A stretch of DNA of 64,000 nt from CAZJHD01 sp964545855. Its GTDB lineage: Bacteria > Planctomycetota > UBA1135 > JACQFD01. The stretch spans positions 40,793 through 104,792 of the forward strand of contig CAZJHD010000013.1 in NCBI GenBank assembly GCA_964545855.1, read 5' to 3'. Below are positions 28,783 through 37,670 of this stretch, piece after piece. The notes beneath the pieces were generated by a model. It was given only the letters and a program-made list of their open reading frames with translations. It did no database searches and was not told the DNA's origin. Numbering within the stretch: the first letter of the stretch is position 1; each line of letters opens with the position of its first letter. The translations under genes and the position numbers were made by a program.

Positions 28783-29291
28783 CGCGAGAGGCTCCTCTCG
28801 ATGCAGGCGCGCAGAGTGGCCCGGGCGCGCCGGACCAGGCTCTTCACGCCATCGTCGCTGAGTTCGAGCGCGGCGCCGATTCCGCTGCGGGAAGCGCCGT
28901 CGCGGTACTGGAGATCGAGGGCGCGCCGGGTCCTGCCGTCGAGGCTGCCGAGGCAGCGCCGGAGCGCCGCCAGGTATCCGTCGCCGCCGTCGTCGCCGGC
29001 GGCGCGGCTCCAGGTCTCCTCGGCGCGCTCGAGCTCGCGCTCCCCGAGCTGCACCGCGCGCGCGCCGCGCTCCCGGTGCTTCAGGAAGAAGTGCCGCGCG
29101 GCGGTCCGGAGGTAGCCGGCCGTCGCCGCGGGACCCTGGTCCTCGAAGGGTCTCCGCAGCACGGAGAGGAACGTCTCCTGGACGAGGTCCTCGGCCTCCA
29201 CCGGTGCGCACCCGAGGTAGCGCAGGTAGCGCCACAGCCCCGCCTGGTGCTCCCGCACGAGGAGCGCGACGTCGAGAGGAGGGGACTTCAT
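28779..29291 (-). CDS. ECF-type RNA polymerase sigma factor
   Basis: 170 residues from ATG 29291 (MKSPPLDVALLVREHQAGLWRYLRYLG). Sigma region 2 contains EAEDLVQETFLSVLRRP and YLRTAARHFFLKHRER; region 4 is the helix-turn-helix DGRTRRALDLQYRDGASRSGIGAALELSDDGVKSLVRRARATL. The 3' end overlaps the next gene by 4 nt, typical of a sigma/anti-sigma operon. It is divergent from the sulfatase-like gene starting at 29473. Upstream in-frame codons to 29675 are Arg-rich and not believed. Confidence 0.92.
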   Translation of the reverse strand: MKSPPLDVALLVREHQAGLWRYLRYLGCAPVEAEDLVQETFLSVLRRPFEDQGPAATAGYLRTAARHFFLKHRERGARAVQLGERELERAEETWSRAAGDDGGDGYLAALRRCLGSLDGRTRRALDLQYRDGASRSGIGAALELSDDGVKSLVRRARATLRACIERSLSR

Positions 29292-29428
29292 CGTGGCGGT
29301 CACGGACCCTCGAGTCCGTGCGGGGCTCCGAAGGGTGCGCGAAAACCCGAGAGGGTCCCCCGCGGCGGCGGAAGGTTCACTGCGCCTCGACGGTACCGGC
29401 GAGACTGGCCGATATACCAAGACCTGCC

Positions 29429-29455
29429 GGGGGAGCGCCGATCGGGCGCTCCCCC
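29429..29455. promoter_or_regulatory. Strong hairpin in leader of sulfatase-like gene
   Basis: Perfect 11-bp inverted repeat (GGGGGAGCGCC / GGCGCTCCCCC) with a 5-base loop, 17 bp upstream of the ATG at 29473. It has no T-run after it, so it is not a typical terminator for either strand. A TATACC word at 29412-29417 upstream could be a -10 element, which would place the hairpin in the 5' leader. Role inferred: mRNA structure near the ribosome binding site or an operator. Confidence 0.5.
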
Positions 29456-29472
29456 CGACGTTTCCACCCCCG

Positions 29473-30966
29473 ATGGCCGACCCCGTTCCGACCGACCCCG
29501 TGACGTCCGCCTCCGTTGCGACGGAGCCCGCGACGCCGCGCGCCCGCGCGGGCCGCGCCCTCCACCTCGTGGGCGCGATCTTCGTCGTGATCGCGGCTTC
29601 CGGCGCGGCGCTCCAGGTGCGACGCGCAGCGGCTCCGATCCTCGACACGCACGTGGTGCTGGTGTCGATCGACACGCTGCGGCGCGACGCGCTCGGCTGC
29701 TACGGATCGGAGCGCGCGCAGACGCCCGCCTTCGACGCCCTCGCGCGCGAGTCCGTGGTCTTCGACCAGGCGGTGGCGGCAGCCAACTTCACGGCGCCGT
29801 CCCACGCGACGATGCTGACGGGGGTGTCGCCGGCGGTGCACGGGGTGCTGAACACCGTGCGCTCGGCGCCGAAGCAGATCCCCCTCGGCCTCCCGACGCT
29901 CGCCGAGCGGTTCCGGGTCGTGGGCTACCGAACGGCCGCCGACACGGGCCGCGGCTACGTCTCCGAGGCCTTCGGATTCCAGCGCGGCTTCGAGACGTTC
30001 CGCGCCGAGTTCACGGGCCTCGCGCCGAAGATCGACCGGGCGCTCGCGTGGTTCGACGGGCTGGAGCCTGGACGCTTCGGCCTCTACTTCCTGCACACCT
30101 ACGAGACGCACGCTCCCTACCTCCCGCCGCGGGAGGAGCTGGACGAGATCCTCGAGCCCTTCGCGGGAACCATCGTGGCGCCGCGGATCCGCGCCCTCGC
30201 GACGGCGGCGAAGGATCAAGTCGTGAACATCGGCCACGGCGCGCTCTTCGAGGGCTCCGAGGACTTCACGCCGCCCGACGTCCGGTGCCTCGAGGCGCTC
30301 TACGCGGCAACCGTGCGCAGCGTCGACCGTCACCTCGGCCGGCTCGTGGAGGGCCTGCGGTCCCGCGGGCTGCTGGAGCGGACGCTCTTCATCGTCACCT
30401 CCGACCACGGCGAGGAGTTCCGCGACCACGGCGACTTCCAGCACGAGAGCGCCTTCGACGAAGTGCTGCGCGTGCCTCTCCTGATGCGGTTCCCCGGCGC
30501 GGCCCACGCGGGCCTGCGCATCGGCGCGAGCTTCCCGTCGGTGCATCTCGTGCCGACGCTCCTCGATCTCCTCGGCCTGCCCGCCGCCCACGGCATCGAG
30601 GGACGCAGCCAGGCGGAAGCGATCCGCGCGCGGCATCCGGACTTCGACGGCCCGCTCGCCTTCGCGTTCCAGTACGAGGGCGAGCAGCTCGTCCGCTACG
30701 CGGTGCGGTCTCCACGATGGAAGCGGCTCCACTGGCAGGGCGACCGGAAGCGGCCCGACACGGGCTACGACCTGGCGAACGATCCCGACGAGCGCCATCC
30801 CATGCTCGACCCCAAGACCCCCGAGCTCGACGAGCTCCTGCGGGAGCTCGGCGTCGCACGCAACGTGTGGGAAGCGATGGCCGAGCCGCTGCGCAAGGGG
30901 ATCCTCGAGGGCGAGATCGACGCGGAGCTGCTGGAGCAGCTCGACCGCCTCGGCTACATCCGCTGA
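29473..30966 (+). CDS. Sulfatase-like hydrolase, membrane-anchored
   Basis: 497 residues from ATG 29473. An N-terminal transmembrane helix (LHLVGAIFVVIAASGAAL) anchors an extracytoplasmic alkaline-phosphatase-superfamily domain: VVLVSIDTLRRDALGCYG, then NFTAPSHATMLTG and TSDHGEEFRDHG. In true sulfatases the nucleophile sits in C/S-x-P-S-R; here it is Thr107 in TAPSH, so formylglycine modification is not possible and Thr is the likely nucleophile, as in phospho- or glycerophospho-transferases of the superfamily. Substrate unknown. It is divergent from an ECF sigma gene and followed by an esterase gene. Confidence 0.88.
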   Translation: MADPVPTDPVTSASVATEPATPRARAGRALHLVGAIFVVIAASGAALQVRRAAAPILDTHVVLVSIDTLRRDALGCYGSERAQTPAFDALARESVVFDQAVAAANFTAPSHATMLTGVSPAVHGVLNTVRSAPKQIPLGLPTLAERFRVVGYRTAADTGRGYVSEAFGFQRGFETFRAEFTGLAPKIDRALAWFDGLEPGRFGLYFLHTYETHAPYLPPREELDEILEPFAGTIVAPRIRALATAAKDQVVNIGHGALFEGSEDFTPPDVRCLEALYAATVRSVDRHLGRLVEGLRSRGLLERTLFIVTSDHGEEFRDHGDFQHESAFDEVLRVPLLMRFPGAAHAGLRIGASFPSVHLVPTLLDLLGLPAAHGIEGRSQAEAIRARHPDFDGPLAFAFQYEGEQLVRYAVRSPRWKRLHWQGDRKRPDTGYDLANDPDERHPMLDPKTPELDELLRELGVARNVWEAMAEPLRKGILEGEIDAELLEQLDRLGYIR

Positions 30967-31011
30967 CGCGAGGTTCTCGCGCAAGGACGCCTTCGCGCAG
31001 AATCGCCGGCC

Positions 31012-32028
31012 ATGGGCCGGACCCGTCCCTGCACCGTCGTCACGCTCCCCGTCGCCTCCCGCGTCCTGCGCGGCAATCCGCTGCGCGATCCCTGGCGGCG
31101 CGAGCTGCCGGTGATCCTGCCTCCCGGCTACGACGAGGAGCCCACGCGGCGCTACCCGGTGATCTGGGTGCTGGCGGGCTTCCTCGGCACCGGACGCGCG
31201 CTGCTGAACCGCAGCTTCTCGGGTCCCGCCCTCGACGAGCGCGTCGCGCGTCTCGTCGCCGCGCAACGCATGGCGCCGGCGATCCTCGCGCTCCCCGACT
31301 GCATGACGGCGCTCGGCGGGAGCCAGTACCTCGACTCCCCCGCCGTCGGCCGCTACGAGACCCACGTCTGCGACGAGCTCGTGCCGCTGGTCGACCGCTC
31401 GCTCCGCACGATCCCGAAGCGCGCCGCGCGGGCCGTCATGGGCAAGTCCTCCGGCGGCTACGGCGCGCTGCGGCTCGCCATGCGGCGACCCGACCTCTTC
31501 GCCGCCGCCGCGTCGCACTCGGGCGACTGCTACTTCGAGTACTGCCACGTGCGCGACTTCCCCCTCGCCGTGAACGTGCTCCGCTCCGCCGGCAGCGTGA
31601 AGAAGCTCCTCGCGCGCATCCGCGCGACGGAGAAGCCGAAGTCCGACGACACGATGGCGCTCCTCACGATCGCCGCCGCCGCCTGCTACTCGCCGAACGC
31701 GAAGGCGAAGCTCGGCTACGACCTCCCCTTCGATCTCGAGACGGGCGCGATCCGCGAGGAGGTCGTGCGCCGCTGGCGCGCGCACGACCCGGTGCACATG
31801 GTCGCGCGCGCGGCCCACGCGAAGGCCCTCCGGTCGCTGAAGCTCCTCTTCCTCGACTGCGGCACGCGCGACCAGTGGGCGCTGCACCTCGGCCTGCGGG
31901 TCCTCTGCACGAAGCTCCGCGCCGCGCGCGTGCCCTTCGTGCACGAGGAGTTCGACGACGACCACCTGTCGATCTCCTACCGCCTCGACCGCTCGCTCCC
32001 GCTCATCGGGAAGGCGATCGCGCCGTAG
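31012..32028 (+). CDS. Esterase D-like alpha/beta hydrolase
   Basis: 338 residues. The sequence follows the putative-esterase (PF00756-type) pattern: RELPVILPPGYDEEPTRRYPVIWVLAG, GGSQYLDS, Ser147 in MGKSSGGYG, an Asp in LFLDCGTRDQW and a late His in EEFDDDHLSISYR. This family hydrolyses acyl esters (S-formylglutathione, siderophore or xylan-linked esters, mycolyl groups). No signal peptide is evident. It starts 45 bp after the sulfatase-like gene and ends 36 bp before the next, so an operon is likely. Confidence 0.9.
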   Translation: MGRTRPCTVVTLPVASRVLRGNPLRDPWRRELPVILPPGYDEEPTRRYPVIWVLAGFLGTGRALLNRSFSGPALDERVARLVAAQRMAPAILALPDCMTALGGSQYLDSPAVGRYETHVCDELVPLVDRSLRTIPKRAARAVMGKSSGGYGALRLAMRRPDLFAAAASHSGDCYFEYCHVRDFPLAVNVLRSAGSVKKLLARIRATEKPKSDDTMALLTIAAAACYSPNAKAKLGYDLPFDLETGAIREEVVRRWRAHDPVHMVARAAHAKALRSLKLLFLDCGTRDQWALHLGLRVLCTKLRAARVPFVHEEFDDDHLSISYRLDRSLPLIGKAIAP

Positions 32029-32064
32029 CCTGTCGCAGCGCCCGCGCCGCCGTGGGCGCGACCC

Positions 32065-34476
32065 ATGGACCGCCGCCTCGCCCTCTTCCTCCTCGCCGGC
32101 GCCCTCGCCACGGGCGCCGCGGCGTTCTTCGTGCTGACGCACGAGGACGACGGCGCGCGCGCCGCGACGCCGCCCGAGGCCGCGTCCGAGGCGCCGGCTG
32201 CCGCCCGTGGCGTGCGCGACGAAGGGCCCGCGCGCACGGAGAGCCAGGGCACCGGCGTCGCGTCGCTCTCCTCGGCGACGATCACGGGGCGCGTCGTCGA
32301 CTCCACGGGAAAGGCCCTCGACGGCGCGCGCCTCCTGCTCGGGGAGCAGGTGGTGCGCACCGATCGCTCGGGCCGCTTCGTCCGCGTGCCCGTGCCCGAC
32401 ACGCGCGCCTTCGAGGAGATCGTCGTCGCCGCGAGCGAGTGGCACACGCCGGTCGTCTACTCGCTCGCCGAGCGCCCGGCCTCCGGCGCGCGCCGCCTCG
32501 CGCTCCGCGCCGGCGAGAACGTGCTCGGCGACGTGCGCCTCGCCGTCTCGGGCGCGGTCTCGGGAGAGGTGCTCGACGACCGAGGCGTCGCCGTGGAGGG
32601 AGCCCTCGTGTCGGCGGGCCCGTCGCGCGCCGCGGCGCTCTCGGCGCGCACGGACGTCCACGGCCTCTTCCGCCTGGGGAGCGTCCCACCCGGCGACGTC
32701 TCCCTCACGGTCCGCCTCGGCGATCGCACGTCGACACAGGAGCGCGTGCACGTCGTCGCGCGCAAGGAGACGGCGGCCGGCTCGATCGTGCTCCCGCGCG
32801 GCGTCGCCGACCGCACGATCCGCGGGAAGGTGATCGCCGCCGACACGGGCGAGGCCGTCGCCGGCGTGGTGGTGCGCGTTGGCGCGGGCTCCGGCGCGAA
32901 GGCCGGCATCTCCGGCGGCGACGGCCGCTTCGAGATCCGCGACGTGCCCGACATGAACGCGCCCGTGACGCTGCGCGCCGAAGGTCACGGGTGGCCGGCC
33001 ACCACGGCGGGCCCCTTCCATCCCGCCGACCCCGGGATCGCCGTCGTCCTCCAGGGTGGCGCCTTCTTCGAGATCCGCGTCACCGACGCGTCGTCGGGAG
33101 CTCCCATCGAGCAGTTCGGCGCCTGGACCTGCTCGCCGCTCGAGCGCGGCGAGGACGACGAGAAGCCGCCCGTCATGGCGCGCCCCGGGGGCGTCGCGCG
33201 CCTGCGGGCGAGCGCGCCGCTGCGCACGCGCCTCGTCGTCGACGCGCCGGGCTACCTCCTCCTCGAGACGCACGTGGAGCCGGGCCGCAAGGCGCTCGAG
33301 GTGCGTCTCGCGCGCGGCTCGCCGGTCAAGGTGCGGGTCACGCGCGCGGGCCGGCCCGTTCCGAACGTCGACGTCGAGATCGTGCACGCCAAACCGCCCG
33401 GCGGCGGCCTCCTCGGCGCCCTCGTGCGCGACGTGAACGTGGCGGCGGGCGCGACGCAGACCTTCGTCGTCGGCCAGGACGGCTCCGACCAGGGGACGAT
33501 CACGCCGGAGACGCGCGGCCGCGCGGCCGACCGAACGCGAAGGACGGGGCCCGGCGGGGCCGTCGAGTTCACCGCGGTCCCCGCCGGAGAGCACATCGCG
33601 ATCGTGCGCGATGCGGCCGGCGCCGAGTCCCGCTCGTCGCCCTTCCGCGTCGAGGGCGGCGTGCCCGCGCAGGTCGACGTGATCTACGCCGCACCCGGCA
33701 CCCTGCGCGGCGTGGTGCAGGGGATCCCCGCCTCGGGACTCCGCGGCTCCGTGGCGCTCCGCCGCGACGAGGGAGACGACCCGACGTTCCGCGGCCACGG
33801 CGCGATCGATCCCGTGGGCGCGTTCGAGATCGCGGGACTCCGGCCCGGCCGCTACCGCGCGGCACTCCGCTTCGACAGCGACTCCTCCGGCCCCGACTTC
33901 GACGGCCCCGCCTCGCAGGAAGTGACGATCCTCGACAGCCAGACGACGGAGACGATCCTCGACGCGAGCCGCGAGGACCGCGGCACCGTGGAGGGACGCA
34001 TCGTCTGGAGCGGCACGCCGGCGAGCGGCGTCACGATCGGGTGGTTGCGCAACACGCCCGCGCCGCCGCGACGGTCGAGCGACGAGCCGCTCGGCGCCGA
34101 CGGCGGATTCCGCTTCTCCTGGGTGCCCTCGGGATCGATCGAGCTGGAGGTGCGCCAGGGTCAGCTCGTGCTGGCGACCCTCGGCCCCGCCGCCCTGCGC
34201 CGCGGCGAGGTCGCGCGTCTCTCGACGGACGTACCCCTCGGAACGCTCCGCCTGGACCTCGGGCCGCGCGGCGCCGAGCCGGTGCTCCTGTCGATCGCCA
34301 TGCCGAAGCCGGGCCGCGGAGGAACGCTCACGGTGAGCGCGCCCGGCGAGGTGGTCGTGCCCTGCGTCGCCGGCGACGTGTCGGCGCAGCTCTTCATCGG
34401 CGGCAAGACGCGGAACGCGCGTGGGCTCGTGACGGCGGGGGCGGAGACGTTCCTCCGGCTCGAAGAGGCCCGCTGA
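32065..34476 (+). CDS. Carboxypeptidase-regulatory-like repeat protein, membrane-anchored
   Basis: 803 residues with an N-terminal anchor or signal (LALFLLAGALATGAAAFFVL) and several carboxypeptidase-regulatory-like (transthyretin-type) beta domains. Repeating pattern: ITGRVVDSTGKALDGARL...RTDRSGRF, VSGEVLDDRGVAVEGALV...TDVHGLFRLGSVPPG, IRGKVIAADTGEAVAGVVV...GGDGRFEIRDVPD, and later VEGRIVWSGTPASGVTI. Such modules mediate binding or rigidity on the cell surface; no catalytic domain is present. Last gene of the sulfatase-like/esterase run. Its stop is followed almost at once by a palindromic repeat element at 34478. Confidence 0.85.
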   Translation: MDRRLALFLLAGALATGAAAFFVLTHEDDGARAATPPEAASEAPAAARGVRDEGPARTESQGTGVASLSSATITGRVVDSTGKALDGARLLLGEQVVRTDRSGRFVRVPVPDTRAFEEIVVAASEWHTPVVYSLAERPASGARRLALRAGENVLGDVRLAVSGAVSGEVLDDRGVAVEGALVSAGPSRAAALSARTDVHGLFRLGSVPPGDVSLTVRLGDRTSTQERVHVVARKETAAGSIVLPRGVADRTIRGKVIAADTGEAVAGVVVRVGAGSGAKAGISGGDGRFEIRDVPDMNAPVTLRAEGHGWPATTAGPFHPADPGIAVVLQGGAFFEIRVTDASSGAPIEQFGAWTCSPLERGEDDEKPPVMARPGGVARLRASAPLRTRLVVDAPGYLLLETHVEPGRKALEVRLARGSPVKVRVTRAGRPVPNVDVEIVHAKPPGGGLLGALVRDVNVAAGATQTFVVGQDGSDQGTITPETRGRAADRTRRTGPGGAVEFTAVPAGEHIAIVRDAAGAESRSSPFRVEGGVPAQVDVIYAAPGTLRGVVQGIPASGLRGSVALRRDEGDDPTFRGHGAIDPVGAFEIAGLRPGRYRAALRFDSDSSGPDFDGPASQEVTILDSQTTETILDASREDRGTVEGRIVWSGTPASGVTIGWLRNTPAPPRRSSDEPLGADGGFRFSWVPSGSIELEVRQGQLVLATLGPAALRRGEVARLSTDVPLGTLRLDLGPRGAEPVLLSIAMPKPGRGGTLTVSAPGEVVVPCVAGDVSAQLFIGGKTRNARGLVTAGAETFLRLEEAR

Positions 34477-34477
34477 C

Positions 34478-34560
34478 GGAGACTGGTCCCGATTCATTCA
34501 CGTCCCTCGCGGGGCGCCGATCGGCACACGGCGCCGTGCACGAATTCGGAGCCAGTCTCC
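34478..34560. repeat. Palindromic repeat element, copy A
   Basis: An 83-bp element with matching outer ends (GGAGACTGG / CCAGTCTCC) and imperfect inner inverted repeats of about 24 bp. Its ends match, in reverse orientation, those of the element at 37541-37622: the left 25 bp differ at only 2 positions from the reverse complement of that element's right end. The centre is not conserved between copies. REP/REPIN-like; it sits between the repeat-protein gene and tldD. Confidence 0.8.
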
Positions 34561-34600
34561 CCTCAGCACCCGGCGCCGCGCGCCGGTAGGCTCCCCCGCC

Positions 34601-36184
34601 ATGACCACCCGCCGACAGTTCCTCGCGGCCTCGGCGTCGGGCGCCGCCGCCCTCGCGCTCCCGGGGTGCCTGACCGGTCCCGAGGCGTACTCCACTCCGG
34701 CGACGCGGCCCGCGCCGCCGGCGACGCCGCGGATCGCGCAGGCGGACCTCGCCGACGCGGCCCTCGACGCCGCCCGGGGCGCCGGCGCCTCCTACGCCGA
34801 CGTGCGCGCCGTCGAGACGCTGGCGGAGAGCCTGTCCACGCGCGAGGAGCGGGTCGAGAGCGTCTCCTCCAGCGAGAGCGCGGGCCTCGGAGTGCGCGTC
34901 GTCGTCGCCGGCCACTTCGGCTTCGCCGCCGCGCGCGTCGGGTCGCGCGACGAGGCCGCGGCCCTGGGCCGGCGTGCCGTGGCGCTCGCGCGCTCGACGG
35001 GCGGCGCGAAGGTGGAGCCCGTCGTGCTGGCGCCGGCGCCCGCCGTCGACGCCGAGTGGACCTCCCCCTGCGCGACCGATCCCTTCGCGCTGCCGCTCGA
35101 CCGCAAGATCGCCGCGGCCCTCGCCGCGAACGCGGCGGCCATGGGAGTCGCCGGCTGCTCCTTCGCGTCGTCGACGATCCGCTTCATCCGCGAGACCAAG
35201 CTCTTCCTCTCCTCCGAGGGCTCGCGGATCCGGCAGACGGCGACGCGCGGGATGATCACGGTCTCCGCGACGGCCGTCGATCGCGCGGCGGGACGCTTCG
35301 AGCGCGTCGGCGTCGAGGAGCCGAGCCAGATGGGCTGGGAGATCGTCGACCGCATGCGCTTCGAGGCGATCGCCCGCGAGGCGGCGGAGGACGCGGTCGC
35401 GCGGCTCGCGGCGAAGCCCGTCGAGCCCGGCGCCTGGGATCTGATCCTCCTGCCGAGCCACCTCTGGCTCACGATCCACGAGTCGATCGGCCACCCGACG
35501 GAGCTCGACCGCGCGCGCGGGCTCGAGGCGAACTACTTCGGCACGTCGTTCCTCGTGCCCGAGTCGACGGGGACGCTCCAGGTGGCGTCGAAGAAGGTGC
35601 GCCTCTTCGCCGACCGCACGCAGGCGACGGGCCTCGCGACCATCGGCTGGGACGACGACGGCGTCGCCGCCACCGAGTGGGACCTCGTGCGCGAGGGTCT
35701 CTTCGTCGGATGGCAGACGACGCGCGAGCAGGCGGCCTGGATCGGCGAGCCCGCGTCGCGCGGCTGCTCCTACGGCCAGGGCTGGGAGCACATCGCCTTC
35801 CAGCGGATGCCGAACATCTCCCTCGCGCCGGGAGAGGAGCGTCTCACGCTCGAGGAGCTCGTCGCCGACACGAAGCGCGGGATCCTGATCGGAGGCGACG
35901 CGAGCTACTCGATCGACCAGCAGCGGCGGAACTTCCAGTTCACGGGGAACTCCTTCCGGGAGATCCGCGACGGGAAGGTCGTCGGGCGGCTCCGCGACGT
36001 GGCCTACCAGTCGAACACACCGGAGTTCTGGAGGTCCTGCGACGCCGTCTGCGACGGCCGCGGGTACGAGCTCCACGGCTCGTTCTTCGACGGCAAGGGT
36101 CAGCCGGGACAGAGCAACCCCGTGAGCCACGGCTCCGCGCCGGCGCGCTTCCGCAACGTCCGCGTCCTGAACACCAAGGCCTGA
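34601..36184 (+). CDS. tldD: TldD-like metalloprotease with Tat/lipoprotein signal
   Basis: 527 residues. The N-terminus TRRQFLAASASGAAALALPGC combines a twin-arginine motif with a lipobox-like Cys, so this homologue is probably exported and lipid-anchored; the E. coli protein is cytosolic. The zinc motif HESIGH is at residues 293-298. Later family blocks: LGVRVVVAGHFGFAA near the start, WEHIAFQRMPNISLAPG and GGDASYSIDQQRRNFQF. The CGKxGQ motif that supplies a Cys ligand in E. coli TldD reads FDGKGQ here, so the third metal ligand may be Asp. TldD works with TldE to degrade small peptides and trim RiPP leaders (microcin B17). tldE follows 10 bp downstream. Confidence 0.92.
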   Translation: MTTRRQFLAASASGAAALALPGCLTGPEAYSTPATRPAPPATPRIAQADLADAALDAARGAGASYADVRAVETLAESLSTREERVESVSSSESAGLGVRVVVAGHFGFAAARVGSRDEAAALGRRAVALARSTGGAKVEPVVLAPAPAVDAEWTSPCATDPFALPLDRKIAAALAANAAAMGVAGCSFASSTIRFIRETKLFLSSEGSRIRQTATRGMITVSATAVDRAAGRFERVGVEEPSQMGWEIVDRMRFEAIAREAAEDAVARLAAKPVEPGAWDLILLPSHLWLTIHESIGHPTELDRARGLEANYFGTSFLVPESTGTLQVASKKVRLFADRTQATGLATIGWDDDGVAATEWDLVREGLFVGWQTTREQAAWIGEPASRGCSYGQGWEHIAFQRMPNISLAPGEERLTLEELVADTKRGILIGGDASYSIDQQRRNFQFTGNSFREIRDGKVVGRLRDVAYQSNTPEFWRSCDAVCDGRGYELHGSFFDGKGQPGQSNPVSHGSAPARFRNVRVLNTKA

Positions 36185-36194
36185 GGCGACGACC

Positions 36195-37532
36195 GTGAAG
36201 ACCCACGCATCCGATCGAGACGTCGTCGAGACCGCCCTCGCGGCCGCCGCCGGAGCCGACGAGGCCCTCGTGTCGCTCGCGCGACGCGAGCGGGGCTGGG
36301 TGCGCTTCGGCGCGAACGAGATCCGCCACGTGGGCGAGTCGTCGGAGACGACCGTGTCCGTGGAGGCGGCCTTCGGGACGCGCCACGGGTCCTCCAGCGG
36401 CAACGACCTCTCGCCCGAGGGCATCGCGCGCGTCGCCGAGCGCGCCCTCGAGGCGGCGCGGCGCGCCCCGGAGGACGCGGAATGGCCCGGAGTGCTCGGG
36501 CCCCAGGCCTACGACGAGATCGGCGGCGCCGACCGCGCGACGGCGGCGCTCCCGCCCGTCGCCCGCGCCGAGGCGGCGAACCGCGCCATCGACCACGCGC
36601 GCGAGCGCGGCCTCGACGCCGCGGGCTACGTCGAGACGTCGGCGAGCCGCACGGTGCTCGCGACGTCGCGCGGGCTCCGCGCCGACGACGAGACCACCAA
36701 TGCCTCCTACACGATCACGATGCGCACGCCGGACGACGGCGCCGCGGGGGTCGGCTCGGGCTGGGGCGCCATCAACTCCTTCCGCTTCGCCGATCTCGAC
36801 ACGGACGCGGCCTCGCGCCGCGCCGCCGACCATGCGGAAGCGTCGCGCGATCCGCAGCCCGTGGAGCCGCGCGTGCTCCCCGTGGTGCTCGAGCCCGACG
36901 CGCTCGCCGATCTCGTGCACAACCTCGTCTTCGCCATGGACGCGCGCTCCGCCGAGGAGGGACGCTCCTTCGCGAGCGCGGCCGGCGGCACGACGCGTCT
37001 CGGCGAGAGGCTCTTCTCGGAGCTCGTGACGATCGCGAGCGATCCGGCCGGCATGGGCGGCGCGCGCTTCGACGGCGACGGCCTCCCGGCGGGCGCCGTC
37101 ACCTGGGTGCGCGACGGCGCGCTCGCCGCGCTCCGGGTGTCGCGCTCCTGGGCGAAGAAGACCGGCCGCGCGCCGACGCCGGGGCCCGCGTCGCTGCGCA
37201 TGCGCGGAGGCAGCGCTTCGCTCGAGGAGCTCGCCGCCGGCATCGACGAGGGTCTCTGGATCCCGCGCATCCACTACATCCGCTCCGTCGATCCCTCGAC
37301 CGTGCTCCTCACGGGGCTCACGCGCGACGGCGTCCGGCGCATCCGCGGAGGGAAGCTCGCCGAGCCGGTGAAGAACCTCCGCTGGACGCAGTCGGTCGTG
37401 GAGCTCCTGGCGAGCGTCGAGGCGCTGGGGAGGACGCGGCGGCTCGTGACCTACGAGTTCGGCGCGCCGATCGAGGTGCCCGCGGTGCGCGCGCGCGCGT
37501 TCCACTTCACGGGCGTGACGGACTCGGTCTGA
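36195..37532 (+). CDS. tldE: TldE/PmbA-like protease subunit
   Basis: 445 residues from GTG 36195, 10 bp after tldD. PmbA/TldE family blocks are present: WVRFGANEIRHVGESSETTVSVEAAFGTR near the start, LPVVLEPDALADLVHNLVF, SAEEGRSFASAAGGTTRLGERLFSELVTI and WIPRIHYIRSVDPSTVLLTGLTRDGVRRI. It lacks the HExxxH motif, as expected for the non-catalytic partner that forms a heterodimer with TldD. Unlike the tldD product it has no export signal at its N-terminus, which is odd for a TldD/E complex; either it is carried by the Tat partner or the proteins act separately. Confidence 0.92.
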   Translation: MKTHASDRDVVETALAAAAGADEALVSLARRERGWVRFGANEIRHVGESSETTVSVEAAFGTRHGSSSGNDLSPEGIARVAERALEAARRAPEDAEWPGVLGPQAYDEIGGADRATAALPPVARAEAANRAIDHARERGLDAAGYVETSASRTVLATSRGLRADDETTNASYTITMRTPDDGAAGVGSGWGAINSFRFADLDTDAASRRAADHAEASRDPQPVEPRVLPVVLEPDALADLVHNLVFAMDARSAEEGRSFASAAGGTTRLGERLFSELVTIASDPAGMGGARFDGDGLPAGAVTWVRDGALAALRVSRSWAKKTGRAPTPGPASLRMRGGSASLEELAAGIDEGLWIPRIHYIRSVDPSTVLLTGLTRDGVRRIRGGKLAEPVKNLRWTQSVVELLASVEALGRTRRLVTYEFGAPIEVPAVRARAFHFTGVTDSV

Positions 37533-37540
37533 CGCGCACC

Positions 37541-37622
37541 GATCCTGGCTCCGAATCAGTGCACGCCGCAGGGACGTGCTGCGCGCGCACCCTCGGGCGT
37601 GAATGAATCGGTGCCAGTCTCC
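37541..37622. repeat. Palindromic repeat element, copy B (inverted)
   Basis: An 82-bp element just after tldE, in opposite orientation to copy A (34478-34560). Its right end (CGTGAATGAATCGGTGCCAG and 5 further bases) is the reverse complement of copy A's left end with two mismatches. Its left end (CTGGCTCCGAATCAGTGCAC) matches copy A's right end with a few differences. Together the two copies bracket tldD-tldE. Confidence 0.8.
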
Positions 37623-37670
37623 GGGCGGTGCTGAGTGACGGCGCGGGCCGGGTCGCTACCGCGCGACCGC

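Noticed and set aside
29377..34497. 1706-codon minus-strand frame opposite the sulfatase, esterase and repeat-protein genes
   Set aside because: Spans several well-supported plus-strand genes and has biased Arg/Ala/Glu composition; antisense shadow.
34478..34560. Simple rho-independent terminator after the repeat-protein gene
   Set aside because: Its ends recur in inverted orientation at 37541-37622 and no T-run follows, so a repeat family explains it better.
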